Shown here one piece after another: positions 1 through 8,356 of a stretch of 64,000 bases of DNA. Below the pieces are notes generated by a model. That model was not told where the DNA came from, ran no database searches, and saw only the letters and a program-made list of their open reading frames with translations. Source of the DNA: SVEL01 sp017381055 (GTDB taxonomy: Bacteria; Bacillota; Clostridia; Lachnospirales; Lachnospiraceae). The stretch spans positions 1 through 64,000 of the forward strand of contig JAXJYC010000040.1 of assembly GCA_036307185.1 (NCBI GenBank). Direction: 5' to 3'. Position 1 is the stretch's first letter, and each line of letters begins with the position of its first letter. The position numbers and the translations under genes were made by a program.

Positions 1-142
1 ATTAAAAATGTAGGTTCATTATAACATCTGTCCCCTAGCATTTAAAGAGAAACTTTTAAAATTTAGCAATTTTTAAATAGGAGATGGAATTTAGTCTTGC
101 ATACGGAATTTACTTTTAAAATTCACCCATTTTTCTATTTAA

Positions 143-322
143 TTACTTCTTATACAACTGTATCCCTTCCCAAGCAATCGCCCTATTCAGCTCCAGTACT
201 TCCTCTGGCGTCCCTAGCACTGTGAACGCCACTGCCGTTCCGCTCTCTATTCCTAGCTTCTCTCCCGAGCTATTATATGCCCCTAGGATATACACATTTC
301 CAACCACGAAAATATAGGACAT
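143..322 (-). pseudogene. Fossil 3' end of a CpaB/SAF-domain pilus protein
   Basis: Translated on the minus strand this gives 59 codons from ATG at 322 to TAA at 143. They match the last part of the ICE protein encoded at 11121-11858 almost residue for residue (shared stretches VYILGAYNSSGEKL, GTAVAFTVL and AIAWEGIQLY). Only the C-terminal quarter remains and no ribosome-binding site or upstream coding is visible, so I read it as a relic. It lies outside the present ICE, which suggests that a related element once sat on this side of lysS or that an older ICE end was left behind. Confidence 0.8.
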
Positions 323-484
323 CCCTTTTTAGTTCTCTATCTATCCTTCAATAATACCTTACAGATCCAATGCGACCCATTCAGAACTGATTTTTGTATA
401 TAGTTGCATTTTTCCGTCACACAAACTACACTTCATCAAAATGAAGTTAATACTTCTTGTCATAATTTTACCTTATAATAATTT

Positions 485-826
485 CTACTTCCAACCCTTC
501 CACACATCGGGGCAATATCCCACCGTCGCTTGCTTTCCATTTCTCACAATCGGTGTCTTTATCACCTGCTGATTGGCAAGTAGCTTCTCTTCCTTCTGCT
601 CGTCTGTAATATGTTTTACCAATGCCAACGCATCCTTGTCCTTACAATCTTCATTAATCATCGCCTGCAGACCGCCTACAGCCTGACATACACTACGGAA
701 TTCACCTTTACTTATTCCTTTTTCGCTCATATCGATGAATTGAAACTTAATGCCACGTTCCTTGTAGTAACGCTCAGCTTTCTTTGTGTCGTTGCACTTC
801 TTTGTGCCAAATATTTGTATGTTCAT
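485..826 (-). CDS. ArsC/Spx-family thioredoxin-fold protein
   Basis: About 113 residues with the ArsC-family layout: an N-terminal beta strand (NIQIFGTKKCNDTKKAERYY) carrying one cysteine in the position of the catalytic Cys, and a C-terminal IKTPIVRNGKQATVGY segment typical of the family's cis-proline loop. The usual CX3C pair of Spx is not present. The ATG at 826 follows GAGGAAG and is preferred over the upstream TTG. Members are arsenate-reductase-like or regulatory; the substrate cannot be told from sequence. It is chromosomal and unrelated to the ICE. Confidence 0.75.
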   Translation of the reverse strand: MNIQIFGTKKCNDTKKAERYYKERGIKFQFIDMSEKGISKGEFRSVCQAVGGLQAMINEDCKDKDALALVKHITDEQKEEKLLANQQVIKTPIVRNGKQATVGYCPDVWKGWK

Positions 827-882
827 AATCTTCCTCACATTTTTATACAATATATTAAACTTTATTTTAAGTCCTAATAATA

Positions 883-1803
883 TTATTCAAATAAACCATA
901 CGTCACAACTTGCTGCAACTTAATAATGGCTGCCTCATAATCTATTTCTTCAAATAGCATCTTCATTGTAATATCTTCATAATCCTTTTTATATGCTTCC
1001 ACATCAATTATTTCCTGCAACAATTTATTCATTTCAACACCTGGTTTAGCACTGCGACACTGTTCATGTGGCTCACGTTCGATATATACCTCTTTCGCCA
1101 AAGCCTTCAGCTTATCATCCAATGGTACGATTTCCGATAATTTATAAATATCATATATATGCCTTGAATGTTCAGAAATTGCACCACTCAAATAATAATC
1201 AGCTAATGCATATAATTTATCTATAAAGGTTCGCTCTGCCACCTGCACATTAACCTCAAATGGCTCTAGGCCATATTGTTCAATAAGATTATCAAATCCA
1301 TTTTCATGCAAATAATCATAGATTATGCTTGTCGCTTGCATCTTTTTACATGGATAAGCTTTAATATATACTGCTGTTTCCACCATCAAATGCTGCTTTA
1401 GATAGTTAGCAGAAAATACCGTCGGGTAATCAATAATATATCTGTTAAATGTTCTACGACTTCTGACATTTTCAGCATTGTCCAGATTAAAACCAAATTC
1501 ATCTATTATCGAAACGATTGCTTCCTTTAACTTTTTGCGTTGTCCTTCTGTTGGACGTGTTTCCACCTCAATATTTAGGTCTATATCTTCTGAAAATCGC
1601 TTGATAAGCTTATAGCATTTCGACAGTGATGTTCCGCCCTTAAATATGATATTAGGTATCACTTCTACAATCCGTTTCAGGAAAAGCGTCACATAATAGT
1701 CTTTCTCGACTATGCTTGCATCGATTCCTGTATCTTCTGACACTTTTAGAATTACCTGTTCAAAATTTTCTCTGTCCTTATGCAACACAGAATATCGCCT
1801 CAC
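883..1803 (-). CDS. AbiEii-type nucleotidyltransferase toxin
   Basis: About 306 residues with the nucleotidyltransferase signature of the AbiEii/AbiGii family: FKGGTSLSKCYKLI followed by RFSEDIDLNI (the GS and D-x-D metal-binding pair) around residues 55-80. In type IV AbiE systems the toxin transfers nucleotides to target RNA and arrests growth. The frame overlaps the upstream antitoxin gene by about 26 bp, so the two are translationally coupled. The start is unclear: GTG at 1803 is the longest choice and a TTG slightly downstream is possible. Family assignment is confident; the target is not known. Confidence 0.85.
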   Translation of the reverse strand: MRRYSVLHKDRENFEQVILKVSEDTGIDASIVEKDYYVTLFLKRIVEVIPNIIFKGGTSLSKCYKLIKRFSEDIDLNIEVETRPTEGQRKKLKEAIVSIIDEFGFNLDNAENVRSRRTFNRYIIDYPTVFSANYLKQHLMVETAVYIKAYPCKKMQATSIIYDYLHENGFDNLIEQYGLEPFEVNVQVAERTFIDKLYALADYYLSGAISEHSRHIYDIYKLSEIVPLDDKLKALAKEVYIEREPHEQCRSAKPGVEMNKLLQEIIDVEAYKKDYEDITMKMLFEEIDYEAAIIKLQQVVTYGLFE

Positions 1804-2401
1804 TTTCTATAAGATTTCTCATCACCTTATCTGGAAATACACTTGCATATTTTAATATATCTTTTTTAGATATGTTATTCGCACCTATATATTCTGCAAT
1901 TCTTTCCTTTTTGTCATCATCTAGCATGGTTGGTGTAATATCATTCATCAGTTCCAGAAAAGCAAGTATTGGCGCATTATCAGTATTGATTTCAACCCTC
2001 GCTCTTCTTAATACCACTCTTTGACTGCCTACTGTAATCTCTCTGACTTTGGATCTCTCATTGTTGGTATATATCTCTAGGACATTCGGCATCTGTGTAG
2101 TTATCTTCAATTGATTTTGCAGGGTAATTCCTGAATAATAACCGATTATTCGCTTAGAATCATTGATGTACTTCTTCTCAATGACTTTTCGCGGATTCAA
2201 TATGCTTTTTCCAAAGACTGTCTCTGTAGGAACATAATATACGCCCTTTTCGTATTTGCATAAATCTCCACTCTCACAGAGCGACTGTAACTGCTTCATA
2301 ATCCAAGGTCTTGAGTAATCTTCAAATGTAATTTCCGATAATAATATTGGCTCATTTGTCCCATACTGTTGGTATAACATTTCTAACAAAGTCATCGACA
2401 T
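1778..2401 (-). CDS. AbiEi-type antitoxin / DUF6088-like regulator
   Basis: About 207 residues with an N-terminal winged-helix region (LSEITFEDYSRPWIMKQLQSL) followed by a KYEKGVYYVP segment typical of AbiEi/DUF6088 proteins, which repress their own operon and neutralise the AbiEii toxin. It lies directly upstream of and overlaps the toxin gene. ATG at 2401 follows AGGAG by 4 nt and ATG at 2395 by 10 nt; either may be used. A strong promoter lies immediately upstream. Confidence 0.8.
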   Translation of the reverse strand: MSMTLLEMLYQQYGTNEPILLSEITFEDYSRPWIMKQLQSLCESGDLCKYEKGVYYVPTETVFGKSILNPRKVIEKKYINDSKRIIGYYSGITLQNQLKITTQMPNVLEIYTNNERSKVREITVGSQRVVLRRARVEINTDNAPILAFLELMNDITPTMLDDDKKERIAEYIGANNISKKDILKYASVFPDKVMRNLIESEAIFCVA

Positions 2402-2439
2402 ACATCTCCTTTCCAAGTATTATATCCTTTTCTAAGCAA

Positions 2440-2468
2440 ATTATACCTTTTTCAACCCTCAAAGTCAA
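2440..2468 (-). promoter_or_regulatory. Sigma-70 promoter of the AbiE operon
   Basis: On the minus strand TTGACT (2468-2463) and TATAAT (2445-2440) are separated by exactly 17 nt. A second A/T-rich AAAAGGATATAAT copy lies just downstream, a possible operator for the AbiEi repressor. Confidence 0.8.
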
Positions 2469-2538
2469 TATTATTATATTTTCCTTCTCCTATTATGTCA
2501 CGTATAACATATTTTCAACCTATAACTCGTAACAAAAA

Positions 2539-2580
2539 AAGACAGATTAAGTATCTTACCCGAATATCTTAATCTGTCTT
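2539..2580. terminator. Strong bidirectional terminator
   Basis: AAGACAGATTAAG (2539-2551) pairs perfectly with CTTAATCTGTCTT (2568-2580). The hairpin is followed by T-runs in both directions and ends lysS transcription 28 nt past the tRNA-binding-domain stop codon. Confidence 0.9.
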
Positions 2581-2607
2581 TTATTATTATTTTTTATTCA
2601 AAATCTA

Positions 2608-3060
2608 TTAATATAACTTAGCACCTGCTGGTATATGATTATCTACCATAAGAAGTCTTAACTCTTCGCCATCTGAATCCTTAAGGTTATTAACCGCTGA
2701 AAGTAACATACCGCATGACTCAATTCCCATCATCGCACGTGGTGGTAAGTTTGTGATAGCGATAAGTGTCTTACCGATTAACTCTTCTGGCTCGTAGAAC
2801 TCGTGAATTCCGCTGAGGATTGTTCTATCTGTGCCTGTTCCATCATCAAGTGTGAACTGTAAAAGCTTCTTGCTCTTTGGAACTGCTACACAATCCTTAA
2901 CCTTAACTGCTCTGAAGTCTGACTTACTAAATGTCTCGAAATCAACTGTCTCCTCGAATAAAGGCTCAATCTTTACATTTAAGAAATCAATCTTCTCTGG
3001 CTTAGCGTCTGCTACTGTATCGTTCTTAGATGCCTTCTTGCCACCGTCAATTGACTTCAT
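2608..3060 (-). pseudogene. lysS: Detached C-terminal tRNA-binding domain of LysRS
   Basis: The 150-residue frame is an EMAPII/Trbp111-like OB-fold domain (DFETFSKSDFRAVKVKDC, LLQFTLDDGTGTDRTILSGI, LPPRAMMGIESCGMLL). It begins with the codons M-K-S that also end the LysRS core on the other side of the ICE, so it is the 3' part of the same gene. Whether it is still made is open. ATG at 3060 has no close Shine-Dalgarno sequence. AGGAG lies at 3092-3096, and a five-codon frame starting at 3074 stops in an ATGA overlap with this ATG, which could allow re-initiation. Excision of the ICE would restore the full gene. Confidence 0.88.
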
Positions 3061-3068
3061 CGTTGGGA
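3052..3068. repeat. attL core of the ICE
   Basis: TGACTTCATCGTTGGGA, identical to 62993-63009. Reading the minus strand, the core encodes P-T-M-K-S at the end of the LysRS catalytic domain. Flanking bases (GTCAAT versus GTCAAA) extend the similarity by a few nt. Confidence 0.92.
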
Positions 3069-3098
3069 GCGCATCTGTTTGGATTGCTTATCTCCTCG

Positions 3099-3159
3099 TA
3101 CTCTTACGAACTCTTACACAACTGCTTAAAACTTATTATGTACTCTTACGTACTTTTAG
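3099..3159 (+). repeat. Left-end integrase arm-type repeats
   Basis: Two 19-mers, TACTCTTACGAACTCTTAC (3099-3117) and TACTCTTACGTACTTTTAG (3141-3159), match a third copy at the right end (62885-62903) in the same orientation. Tn916-type integrases carry an N-terminal arm-binding domain that uses repeats of this kind near both ends; that role here is inferred. Confidence 0.7.
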
Positions 3160-3172
3160 TCGTTTTTATAGC

Positions 3173-3214
3173 TTTTTGTTGTCATTTTGTTGTCCTTACA
3201 GTTTTTTGTTGTCC
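3173..3214 (+). repeat. TTTTGTTGTC end repeats
   Basis: Three copies of TTTTGTTGTC within 42 bp (ending at 3183, 3194 and about 3213), with another at 62928-62938 near the right end. They form a second class of end-specific repeats, plausibly excisionase or accessory-factor sites. Confidence 0.55.
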
Positions 3215-3271
3215 TTTTCTATCAAGGACTTGTTTTCTTAAAAAGTCGCCACAAATACCGAGGCTTCTTTT

Positions 3272-4507
3272 CTAAAATAACTCATCGTAACTTAATTCCA
3301 AACTTTCAATAGATTGGCGTGTGGTTGCTTCATTAACTTCTGCGTAAATATTCATCGTTGTTGCTACATCTGCATGACCCATAATTTGCTGAATCACTTT
3401 GATGTTTGTTTCTTTTTCGCATAATCTTGAAGCAAACGTGTGTCTAAAAATGTGACACGAAATATGTGGAATCATTACCGGGTCTCTCTTCTCTCTTACA
3501 GCCTTGACTTCTTCCTCTGAATTATATGCAGCCAATATTCGATTAATCGCTCTATTGATTGCTTGAGGATTATGTGGATTCCCAAATCTATTTGTAAAAA
3601 TAAAATTTGTCATCCCATCAATGCTCTTTGTGCAGAAACCCTCTTCCAATTGTCTTTCGTACTCTCCACTAAGTACATCATAGACTGGACCCATCATTGG
3701 AATTGTACGTATACCTGCTTCCGTCTTTGGTGTTGATATCCTGAACTCACAAGTATATGTGTCTTCTCGTCTTGGATAATACGTCAGATTATGATTAATG
3801 TTAATCGTTCGTTTCTCCAAATCTACATCATCCCATCTCAAGCCAATTACTTCACCAACTCTGCATCCAGTTCCAAGAAGTGTTGTGAATAATGGATACC
3901 AACTGTCAAAGAATGGGCTTTCTTCTATATAACGAATAAAAGCTTTTTGCTGTTCTACAGACATTGCCCTTCTTAACTTTCGTCTACCACCAAATCTTTT
4001 CTTAACTTCTGCAAATGCTCCGTCTGCCGGATTCTTTCTGATGATGTCATCTCTTACAGCAAGTTTGAATGTTGGATGGAGTACTGTGTTTACGTTTTCT
4101 AAGGAATTAACCTCTATACCCCTATCTTTTATAAGGTACGTATAAAACTGTAAAACATCTGAATACTTCACATCTCCAATTTTTCTCTTGCCAAAGGTGT
4201 CTCTGATGAAGTAATTCCACGTCCATATATAATTGGAACGTGTTGTGCTCTTTAATTCGCACTTTGTAGATAAGTAACGGTCAAAGACCATATTTATTGT
4301 CGCTGTTCCTGCCACATAGACGTTAAGTCCATCCATCTGGTCTCTTATCAGCTTCTCCTCTTTCTCTCTAAGTTTCAAGAGGTTCTTCGAATAAATATAT
4401 CGTCTCTTTCCAAATGGGTCTGTGTAAGTATAAACATACCTACCATCACTGCGTTGACATTCCCCTTTTCTAAGGGCACGTCCTTTACCATCTTTTCTTG
4501 CTGCCAT
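3272..4507 (-). CDS. int: Tyrosine integrase, Tn916 family
   Basis: Catalyses site-specific integration and excision at the lysS core site. From ATG at 4507 (AAGGAGGAAAGAA just upstream) it has 411 residues: an N-terminal arm-binding domain (about 1-65, DGRYVYTYTDPFGKRRYIYS), a core-binding domain (about 70-180) and a catalytic domain with Arg216 (GCRVGEV), Lys261 (TPKTEAG), His352-x-x-Arg355 (HIFRHTF), His378 (GHADVAT) and nucleophile Tyr388 (MNIYAEV). All catalytic residues are present. It follows the RHH and DUF6462 genes and likely shares their transcript from the box at 5054-5089. Confidence 0.96.
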   Translation of the reverse strand: MAARKDGKGRALRKGECQRSDGRYVYTYTDPFGKRRYIYSKNLLKLREKEEKLIRDQMDGLNVYVAGTATINMVFDRYLSTKCELKSTTRSNYIWTWNYFIRDTFGKRKIGDVKYSDVLQFYTYLIKDRGIEVNSLENVNTVLHPTFKLAVRDDIIRKNPADGAFAEVKKRFGGRRKLRRAMSVEQQKAFIRYIEESPFFDSWYPLFTTLLGTGCRVGEVIGLRWDDVDLEKRTININHNLTYYPRREDTYTCEFRISTPKTEAGIRTIPMMGPVYDVLSGEYERQLEEGFCTKSIDGMTNFIFTNRFGNPHNPQAINRAINRILAAYNSEEEVKAVREKRDPVMIPHISCHIFRHTFASRLCEKETNIKVIQQIMGHADVATTMNIYAEVNEATTRQSIESLELSYDELF

Positions 4508-4547
4508 TTCTTTCCTCCTTATAAGAAGAAAAGAATGCACTCAACAC

Positions 4548-4721
4548 CTATTTGCGGTCTTTATGCATATATTCATAAACCGCTTCTCTGATTACTTGCG
4601 CTACAGCTTTTTCGTGTTCCTTGGCATACTGTGACAATTCTTCAAAGCCAGCATTAGAAAATTTAACGCTAATTTTTCTTTCAATTGGATTCTCCGCTTT
4701 TGGTCTTCCTGCTTTTGCCAT
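4548..4721 (-). CDS. Small ribbon-helix-helix DNA-binding protein
   Basis: 57 residues, MAKAGRPKAENPIERKISVK then a predicted RHH core (FSNAGFEELSQYAKEHEKAVAQVIREAVYEYM), as in CopG/Arc-type regulators and accessory proteins. ATG at 4721 follows GAAGGAGGC and is preferred over the ATG at 4736. It lies between the excisionase-like gene and int, so a role in controlling or assisting integration and excision is likely but not proven. Confidence 0.75.
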   Translation of the reverse strand: MAKAGRPKAENPIERKISVKFSNAGFEELSQYAKEHEKAVAQVIREAVYEYMHKDRK

Positions 4722-4810
4722 ATATGCCTCCTTCACTATATATAATTATAATTGTTGTCGCCCCAAAAATCAAGTGTATTTATGCATTCTTTTCCGTATT
4801 TCTTCATATT

Positions 4811-5023
4811 TTATTTATAGAAGTCATCATCCGTTATTCTAAAGCTTTCCAGATACTCATCTACAATATCAAGATTTACAAGCACTAACTGATTGAGCTT
4901 GTAACATGCCTTTGCAGCTTTACAAATCTCCATAAATTTTGTAACACCCATAGAATACATCTCTGCACCTTCACTATATCTAACAAATCTTTTTTTCTGC
5001 TTTGTAGTCATCTCTTTTGCCAT
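4811..5023 (-). CDS. DUF6462 excisionase-like protein
   Basis: 70 residues with the motif RYSEGAEMYSMGVTKFMEICKAAKACYKLNQLVLVNLDIVDEYL spread over residues 14-60, a MerR/Xis-like winged-helix fold common next to Tn916-type integrases. ATG at 5023 is 8 nt after AGGAGG; the ATG at 5029 is too close. It begins just after a copy of the six-times-repeated box (5054-5089), which suggests that excision is switched on with transfer. Paralogues lie at 58913, 59169 and 62528. Confidence 0.8.
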   Translation of the reverse strand: MAKEMTTKQKKRFVRYSEGAEMYSMGVTKFMEICKAAKACYKLNQLVLVNLDIVDEYLESFRITDDDFYK

Positions 5024-5053
5024 CTCCATATCCTCCTTCGATAGTTTCTTCTA

Positions 5054-5089
5054 TATTTATTGTGGTATCTTTCTTTTCACTTGCCTAAA
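5054..5089 (-). promoter_or_regulatory. ICE two-block box, copy 1 (before xis/int)
   Basis: Minus strand: TTTAGGCAA (5089-5081), 13 nt, TACCACAATAAATA (5067-5054). It overlaps the stop codon of the sigma-like gene and ends 25-31 nt before the excisionase-like start codon. Same sequence and spacing as the copies at 18760, 27654, 40619, 41980 and 44457. Confidence 0.8.
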
Positions 5090-6098
5090 ACATATCTCTT
5101 TCAATTTTTTTCCATTCATTCATCATTAAGCCTTCAAGCTTACCTGCTAAATCGCTAGCATCCATATCTGATGCTAAAATCGCTTCCCTAAATCGGTTTC
5201 TTATACTATCTCTCTGATTACGAATGAATTTTTCTTCTACACATTCGCTACATCCTTCAAAATAAATATGTTTTTTCCCAAGCTTGTCCTGTTTGCACAA
5301 TTCTACAAACTCCCTTACTGATCCAAGTTCCTTGGTAGTAAGTTGCATATACTTTTCTGCGCAATACTCATAATTCTGCAGAAATATAAATCTCTCCAAT
5401 GGACGAAGTTTTGTAATGAACCCAACAATAATTCCTTCATATTCCGGGTCGATAAACGTAAGCTCATCTTCATATGTTTCTGCCATTTCATTATCATCAT
5501 ATGGCTTTACAAATGAAGTAAGTTCTATACTCTGCTTCAACAGATTCATTGACATAGGAACCTTTGATACTTCTGGTAACGCTTCATACAACTCCTCAAT
5601 TGTAATGTCGCTATATGCTTTTTTATCTCTCGTAGCAATAAGCTCTTTTGCTCTTACAATCTGTCTGCGTCTGTCATCCAATCTCTTTGAATAACCTCTG
5701 TGATGTCTTCTTGCTACTCTCGCCGGATTCTTCATATAAGTCTGTACAAATGTCGCAAATGCATGTGTTTTTTCACAATGTCCATATACTGGATTATTGA
5801 ACTTATGGAAGTTCTCAAATACTTCCATTGCTGCTTGATTATAAAAATCATCTGCAATGTCATACATCTTCCATATGTTTGTACAGTATGTAGTAATCTC
5901 CTTAATGGTTGGCTCCATTACAGAATACACATAATCAATAATCTCTTTCTTCTCCTCTGCAGTCATCTTTTCCACAAGACAACACTCTGCTTGCATGTAA
6001 CAAGTGCCATTTCTAATCACATCAATCCATCGTGCTGCTCTTGTTAAATATCTGCTTACATCTTCCTTCTTGTTATTAAATAAAAATATTGCGTTCAT
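5085..6098 (-). CDS. Divergent sigma-70-like factor encoded by the ICE
   Basis: 337 residues. Residues about 80-135 (DDFYNQAAMEVFENFHKF, then HAFATFVQTYMKNPARVARR) fit sigma region 2, including the acidic start, the aromatic KF and the Ser/Ala-T-F core. Residues 145-195 (RAKELIATR, DITIEELYEAL, IELTSFVKPY) fit region 3. Residues 215-305 (LRPLERFIFLQNYEY, LTTKELGSV) resemble a degenerate region 4 with an insert carrying several cysteines. ATG at 6098 has an AAAGGAGGAGCG site upstream. No other regulator of this type is in the ICE. Its likely targets are the six boxes with constant 13-nt gap. The family call is from visible motifs only. Confidence 0.75.
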   Translation of the reverse strand: MNAIFLFNNKKEDVSRYLTRAARWIDVIRNGTCYMQAECCLVEKMTAEEKKEIIDYVYSVMEPTIKEITTYCTNIWKMYDIADDFYNQAAMEVFENFHKFNNPVYGHCEKTHAFATFVQTYMKNPARVARRHHRGYSKRLDDRRRQIVRAKELIATRDKKAYSDITIEELYEALPEVSKVPMSMNLLKQSIELTSFVKPYDDNEMAETYEDELTFIDPEYEGIIVGFITKLRPLERFIFLQNYEYCAEKYMQLTTKELGSVREFVELCKQDKLGKKHIYFEGCSECVEEKFIRNQRDSIRNRFREAILASDMDASDLAGKLEGLMMNEWKKIERDMF

Positions 6099-6132
6099 GT
6101 TACGCTCCTCCTTTGACCTTTTTCACTGAGAA

Positions 6133-6163
6133 TGTGGTTACGGTTTGGAGCCACTGCCTAACT
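6133..6163 (-). promoter_or_regulatory. Degenerate box upstream of the sigma-like gene
   Basis: TTAGGCA and ACCACA blocks occur as in the six clean boxes, but the gap is about one nt longer and the AATAAATA part is missing. It is 35 nt before the sigma-like start codon. It may be a weak autoregulatory site or chance. Confidence 0.3.
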
Positions 6164-6218
6164 TTGAAAGCAATAAATTTTTATATTTTTACAAAACGGA
6201 AAAAACTGCACAAAAAAA

Positions 6219-6282
6219 GAGCCTGCAAAACGTATGCAGACAAAACCTATTATTTAGGCTTGTCTCTCCGTTTTGCAGGCTC
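6219..6282 (-). terminator. Large intrinsic terminator in the leader of the sigma-like gene
   Basis: GAGCCTGCAAAACG (6219-6232) pairs perfectly with CGTTTTGCAGGCTC (6269-6282); an inner AGACA/TGTCT and CCTA/TAGG stem fills the loop. On the minus strand it is followed by seven T residues. It lies 120 nt upstream of the sigma-like start codon, so it can end transcription from the zinc-ribbon gene or act as an attenuator. Confidence 0.88.
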
Positions 6283-6372
6283 CCAAAGATTCATAATCAA
6301 TCAGGTGCTACCTTAGATAGTCTCCCTTATTGAGATTGTTTACGTCTGTTCAGCTCTTCCAAACTCTTGCCA

Positions 6373-6429
6373 AGTAGTGCGGCTGTGAGGAATTACACAC
6401 CAACATTCCAATATGCTCCGTCCACTACT
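6373..6429 (-). other. Hairpin in the region before the sigma-like gene
   Basis: AGTAGTG plus CGG (6373-6382) pairs with CCG plus CACTACT (6418-6429), leaving a two-base bulge. It lies between the zinc-ribbon gene and the terminator at 6219. The stretch 6283-6457 holds no convincing reading frame. Confidence 0.45.
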
Positions 6430-6457
6430 AGGCTCATTCTATTCGATTGTTAATTAG

Positions 6458-6721
6458 TTACTGTGCATTGGCTAATTGCACTAACTGTTCTAAGTAGTTC
6501 TTGATTCTGTTATAGCTTTCTGTTTCAGTTTCTTCCTTATCAAATGGAACAACCATTACAGTACCTTTGACTACATAAGCCCTAAAATCTGACCCACACT
6601 GCTCACATCTACATACATCGCAAGCTAGGGCACTCTTTCTGTTTTTCTTTCCGCACTCCGGGCAGCACACCCATGAAGTGCCTTTTGACTTCATTACTTT
6701 TTTCTCTGTATTGCTATTCAT
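6458..6721 (-). CDS. Small zinc-ribbon protein
   Basis: 87 residues with Cys pairs CCPEC, CDVC and CEQC between residues 19 and 43, a likely two-zinc ribbon, followed by a short beta region and a helical tail. ATG at 6721 follows CAGGAGGAAG. No known family is recognised. It lies upstream of the sigma-like gene and its transcript would run into the terminator at 6219-6282, so it may be part of the same control circuit; that is inference. Confidence 0.65.
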   Translation of the reverse strand: MNSNTEKKVMKSKGTSWVCCPECGKKNRKSALACDVCRCEQCGSDFRAYVVKGTVMVVPFDKEETETESYNRIKNYLEQLVQLANAQ

Positions 6722-7064
6722 CTACGCTTCCTCCTGGCAATCAAAATGCTAATCACTCAAGACGGTATAGGGAAAGTACGAAAACCGTCGATGAATCGGT
6801 TCTCACAGTAAACCGTTTCCGATACGTGGAGCTCTCACGCAGTTTACTGTAGCTCGTGCTGACCTGAACTCGTTCGGATTAAACCAAACATATGTTCTGT
6901 ATGTATTCTATACCCAATCAATATTTTTTTCAAGTACTTTTTACTATTAGTAGGGATATTTATTGGACACATTTCTACAATCCTTATAAACACAAGCGTT
7001 TCCTATTCCGTTATTTTCATGATAAAAATAACACACTTACGATATGAAGGAAATTCCCCCTTTT
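6722..7064. other. Structured non-coding stretch upstream of the zinc-ribbon gene
   Basis: No convincing gene. CAGTAAAC and GTTTACTG (about 6807-6852) form an 8-bp stem enclosing a CGTG/CACG stem, and ACGG/CCGT repeats flank the region 6760-6800. On the minus strand this would be the leader of the zinc-ribbon gene. It resembles a structured leader or small RNA; no known riboswitch class is recognised. Confidence 0.35.
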
Positions 7065-8123
7065 TTATTGTTCTTTTGGGGGAACCATTCTTGGATGATA
7101 TCTTTTTTCCCAAATTTTTGATTCTTCTGCCATTTTATAAAGTTCTTTGCATCTTTCTAAAGTTAAAGTTGTTTTATCCATTTTTCCGGGCTGTTGTGGA
7201 AGTGTAATAGTACGTCCATTAAAATATGTCTTTTGGATTTCTTTTTCAAGTTCCTTCACTTTTTCATCAATAGCATCCATCCTTGCCATCTTTTTCTTTT
7301 CAAACGTATTTTCATGACGAATATCATCTCGCATAGCCATTAGCTCCTTATATCTTTCATCTGCAACTAACATTTTTCTATACTCAAGCCACTCCTCCAT
7401 TTTTTCACGAAAATCTGTCATTTCCGCCTCTGTAGCATTACCTATCCCTCTATATATTGAAACGTCTTCATCTAGCTCATACTCCTCATTAAGCCAAAAG
7501 TACAACACCCTATATATTTGTTGTCTTTTTTCTATATCATCATGTATAAATTTAAGTAATGTCAACACATTTTCCTTGCCCAATTTATCATAATGATATG
7601 GTATTCTAAATCGACCCAGTTCCGGTTTTTCATTACCATCCTCATCTGTAATCTTTATGTACAAAGGCTCTTCCGGGAAAAAATCCAAACAAATCTCCTG
7701 TAATGCATTCAGAATTTTTCTTTTTGCAACAATTTCTTTGTAACCTAGCTTATCCTTTATTTTTTCCAATTCTTGCTCAATAATATTTTCACTCAAACCT
7801 ATACCTTGGAACATTTCCTTTACACCACTTATAATTGTATCTAAGTATTTTGTTTCTACTAGGTATACGTGCCCACGCCTTAATGCCTTTCCATCTTCAC
7901 TCAAATAAAAATCATATAACCAACACAAAAATTCCAATGACTTCTTAGGGAAAAGATAATCATTTACACTCTTCTGTTCCTTTTTTAATAAATCTCTATC
8001 GACATCTAAAACATCAAACAGTTCTATCAGCTTTTCACGTATTTTCTTCTCACTTATAATTTCAGAGCCTGAGCGATTTTGAATCACATCTATAACATAC
8101 TTCATATTTACGAAATCTTCCAT
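7065..8123 (-). CDS. Hypothetical protein, 352 residues
   Basis: Not recognised. From ATG at 8123 (TGGAGG upstream) it is a soluble, highly charged protein. The N-terminal half is helical; the middle contains YIKITDEDGNEKPELGRFRIPYHYDKLG; the C-terminal third (about residues 250-300) looks like a coiled coil rich in Lys and Glu. No signal peptide or membrane segment. It is a single gene in the variable part of the ICE between the sigma-like gene and the secretion operon, so it is probably accessory cargo. Confidence 0.65.
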   Translation of the reverse strand: MEDFVNMKYVIDVIQNRSGSEIISEKKIREKLIELFDVLDVDRDLLKKEQKSVNDYLFPKKSLEFLCWLYDFYLSEDGKALRRGHVYLVETKYLDTIISGVKEMFQGIGLSENIIEQELEKIKDKLGYKEIVAKRKILNALQEICLDFFPEEPLYIKITDEDGNEKPELGRFRIPYHYDKLGKENVLTLLKFIHDDIEKRQQIYRVLYFWLNEEYELDEDVSIYRGIGNATEAEMTDFREKMEEWLEYRKMLVADERYKELMAMRDDIRHENTFEKKKMARMDAIDEKVKELEKEIQKTYFNGRTITLPQQPGKMDKTTLTLERCKELYKMAEESKIWEKRYHPRMVPPKEQ

Positions 8124-8251
8124 AATATACCTCCATAATAACATTTAGGTCTTTGAATATAGACACATTGTTGTATTACATATACATTTTATTCCCCCCT
8201 ACAAGCAATGTCAATTTGGGTCATGCTTGCAAATATTGAGCCGATTGCAAC

Positions 8252-8299
8252 CCACAAAAAGTAACAAACTATACCCAAAACCAACCACAAAAAGTAACA
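8252..8299 (+). repeat. Paired direct repeat upstream of the plus-strand gene
   Basis: CCACAAAAAGTAACA occurs at 8252-8266 and 8285-8299, 33 bp apart (about three helical turns). It lies just upstream of the only likely plus-strand ICE gene and may be a tandem regulator site. Confidence 0.5.
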
Positions 8300-8356
8300 T
8301 ACAAATTTCTCTATATGTATTAATATAGAAGAAACTAATGAAACGAGGTTATTAAT

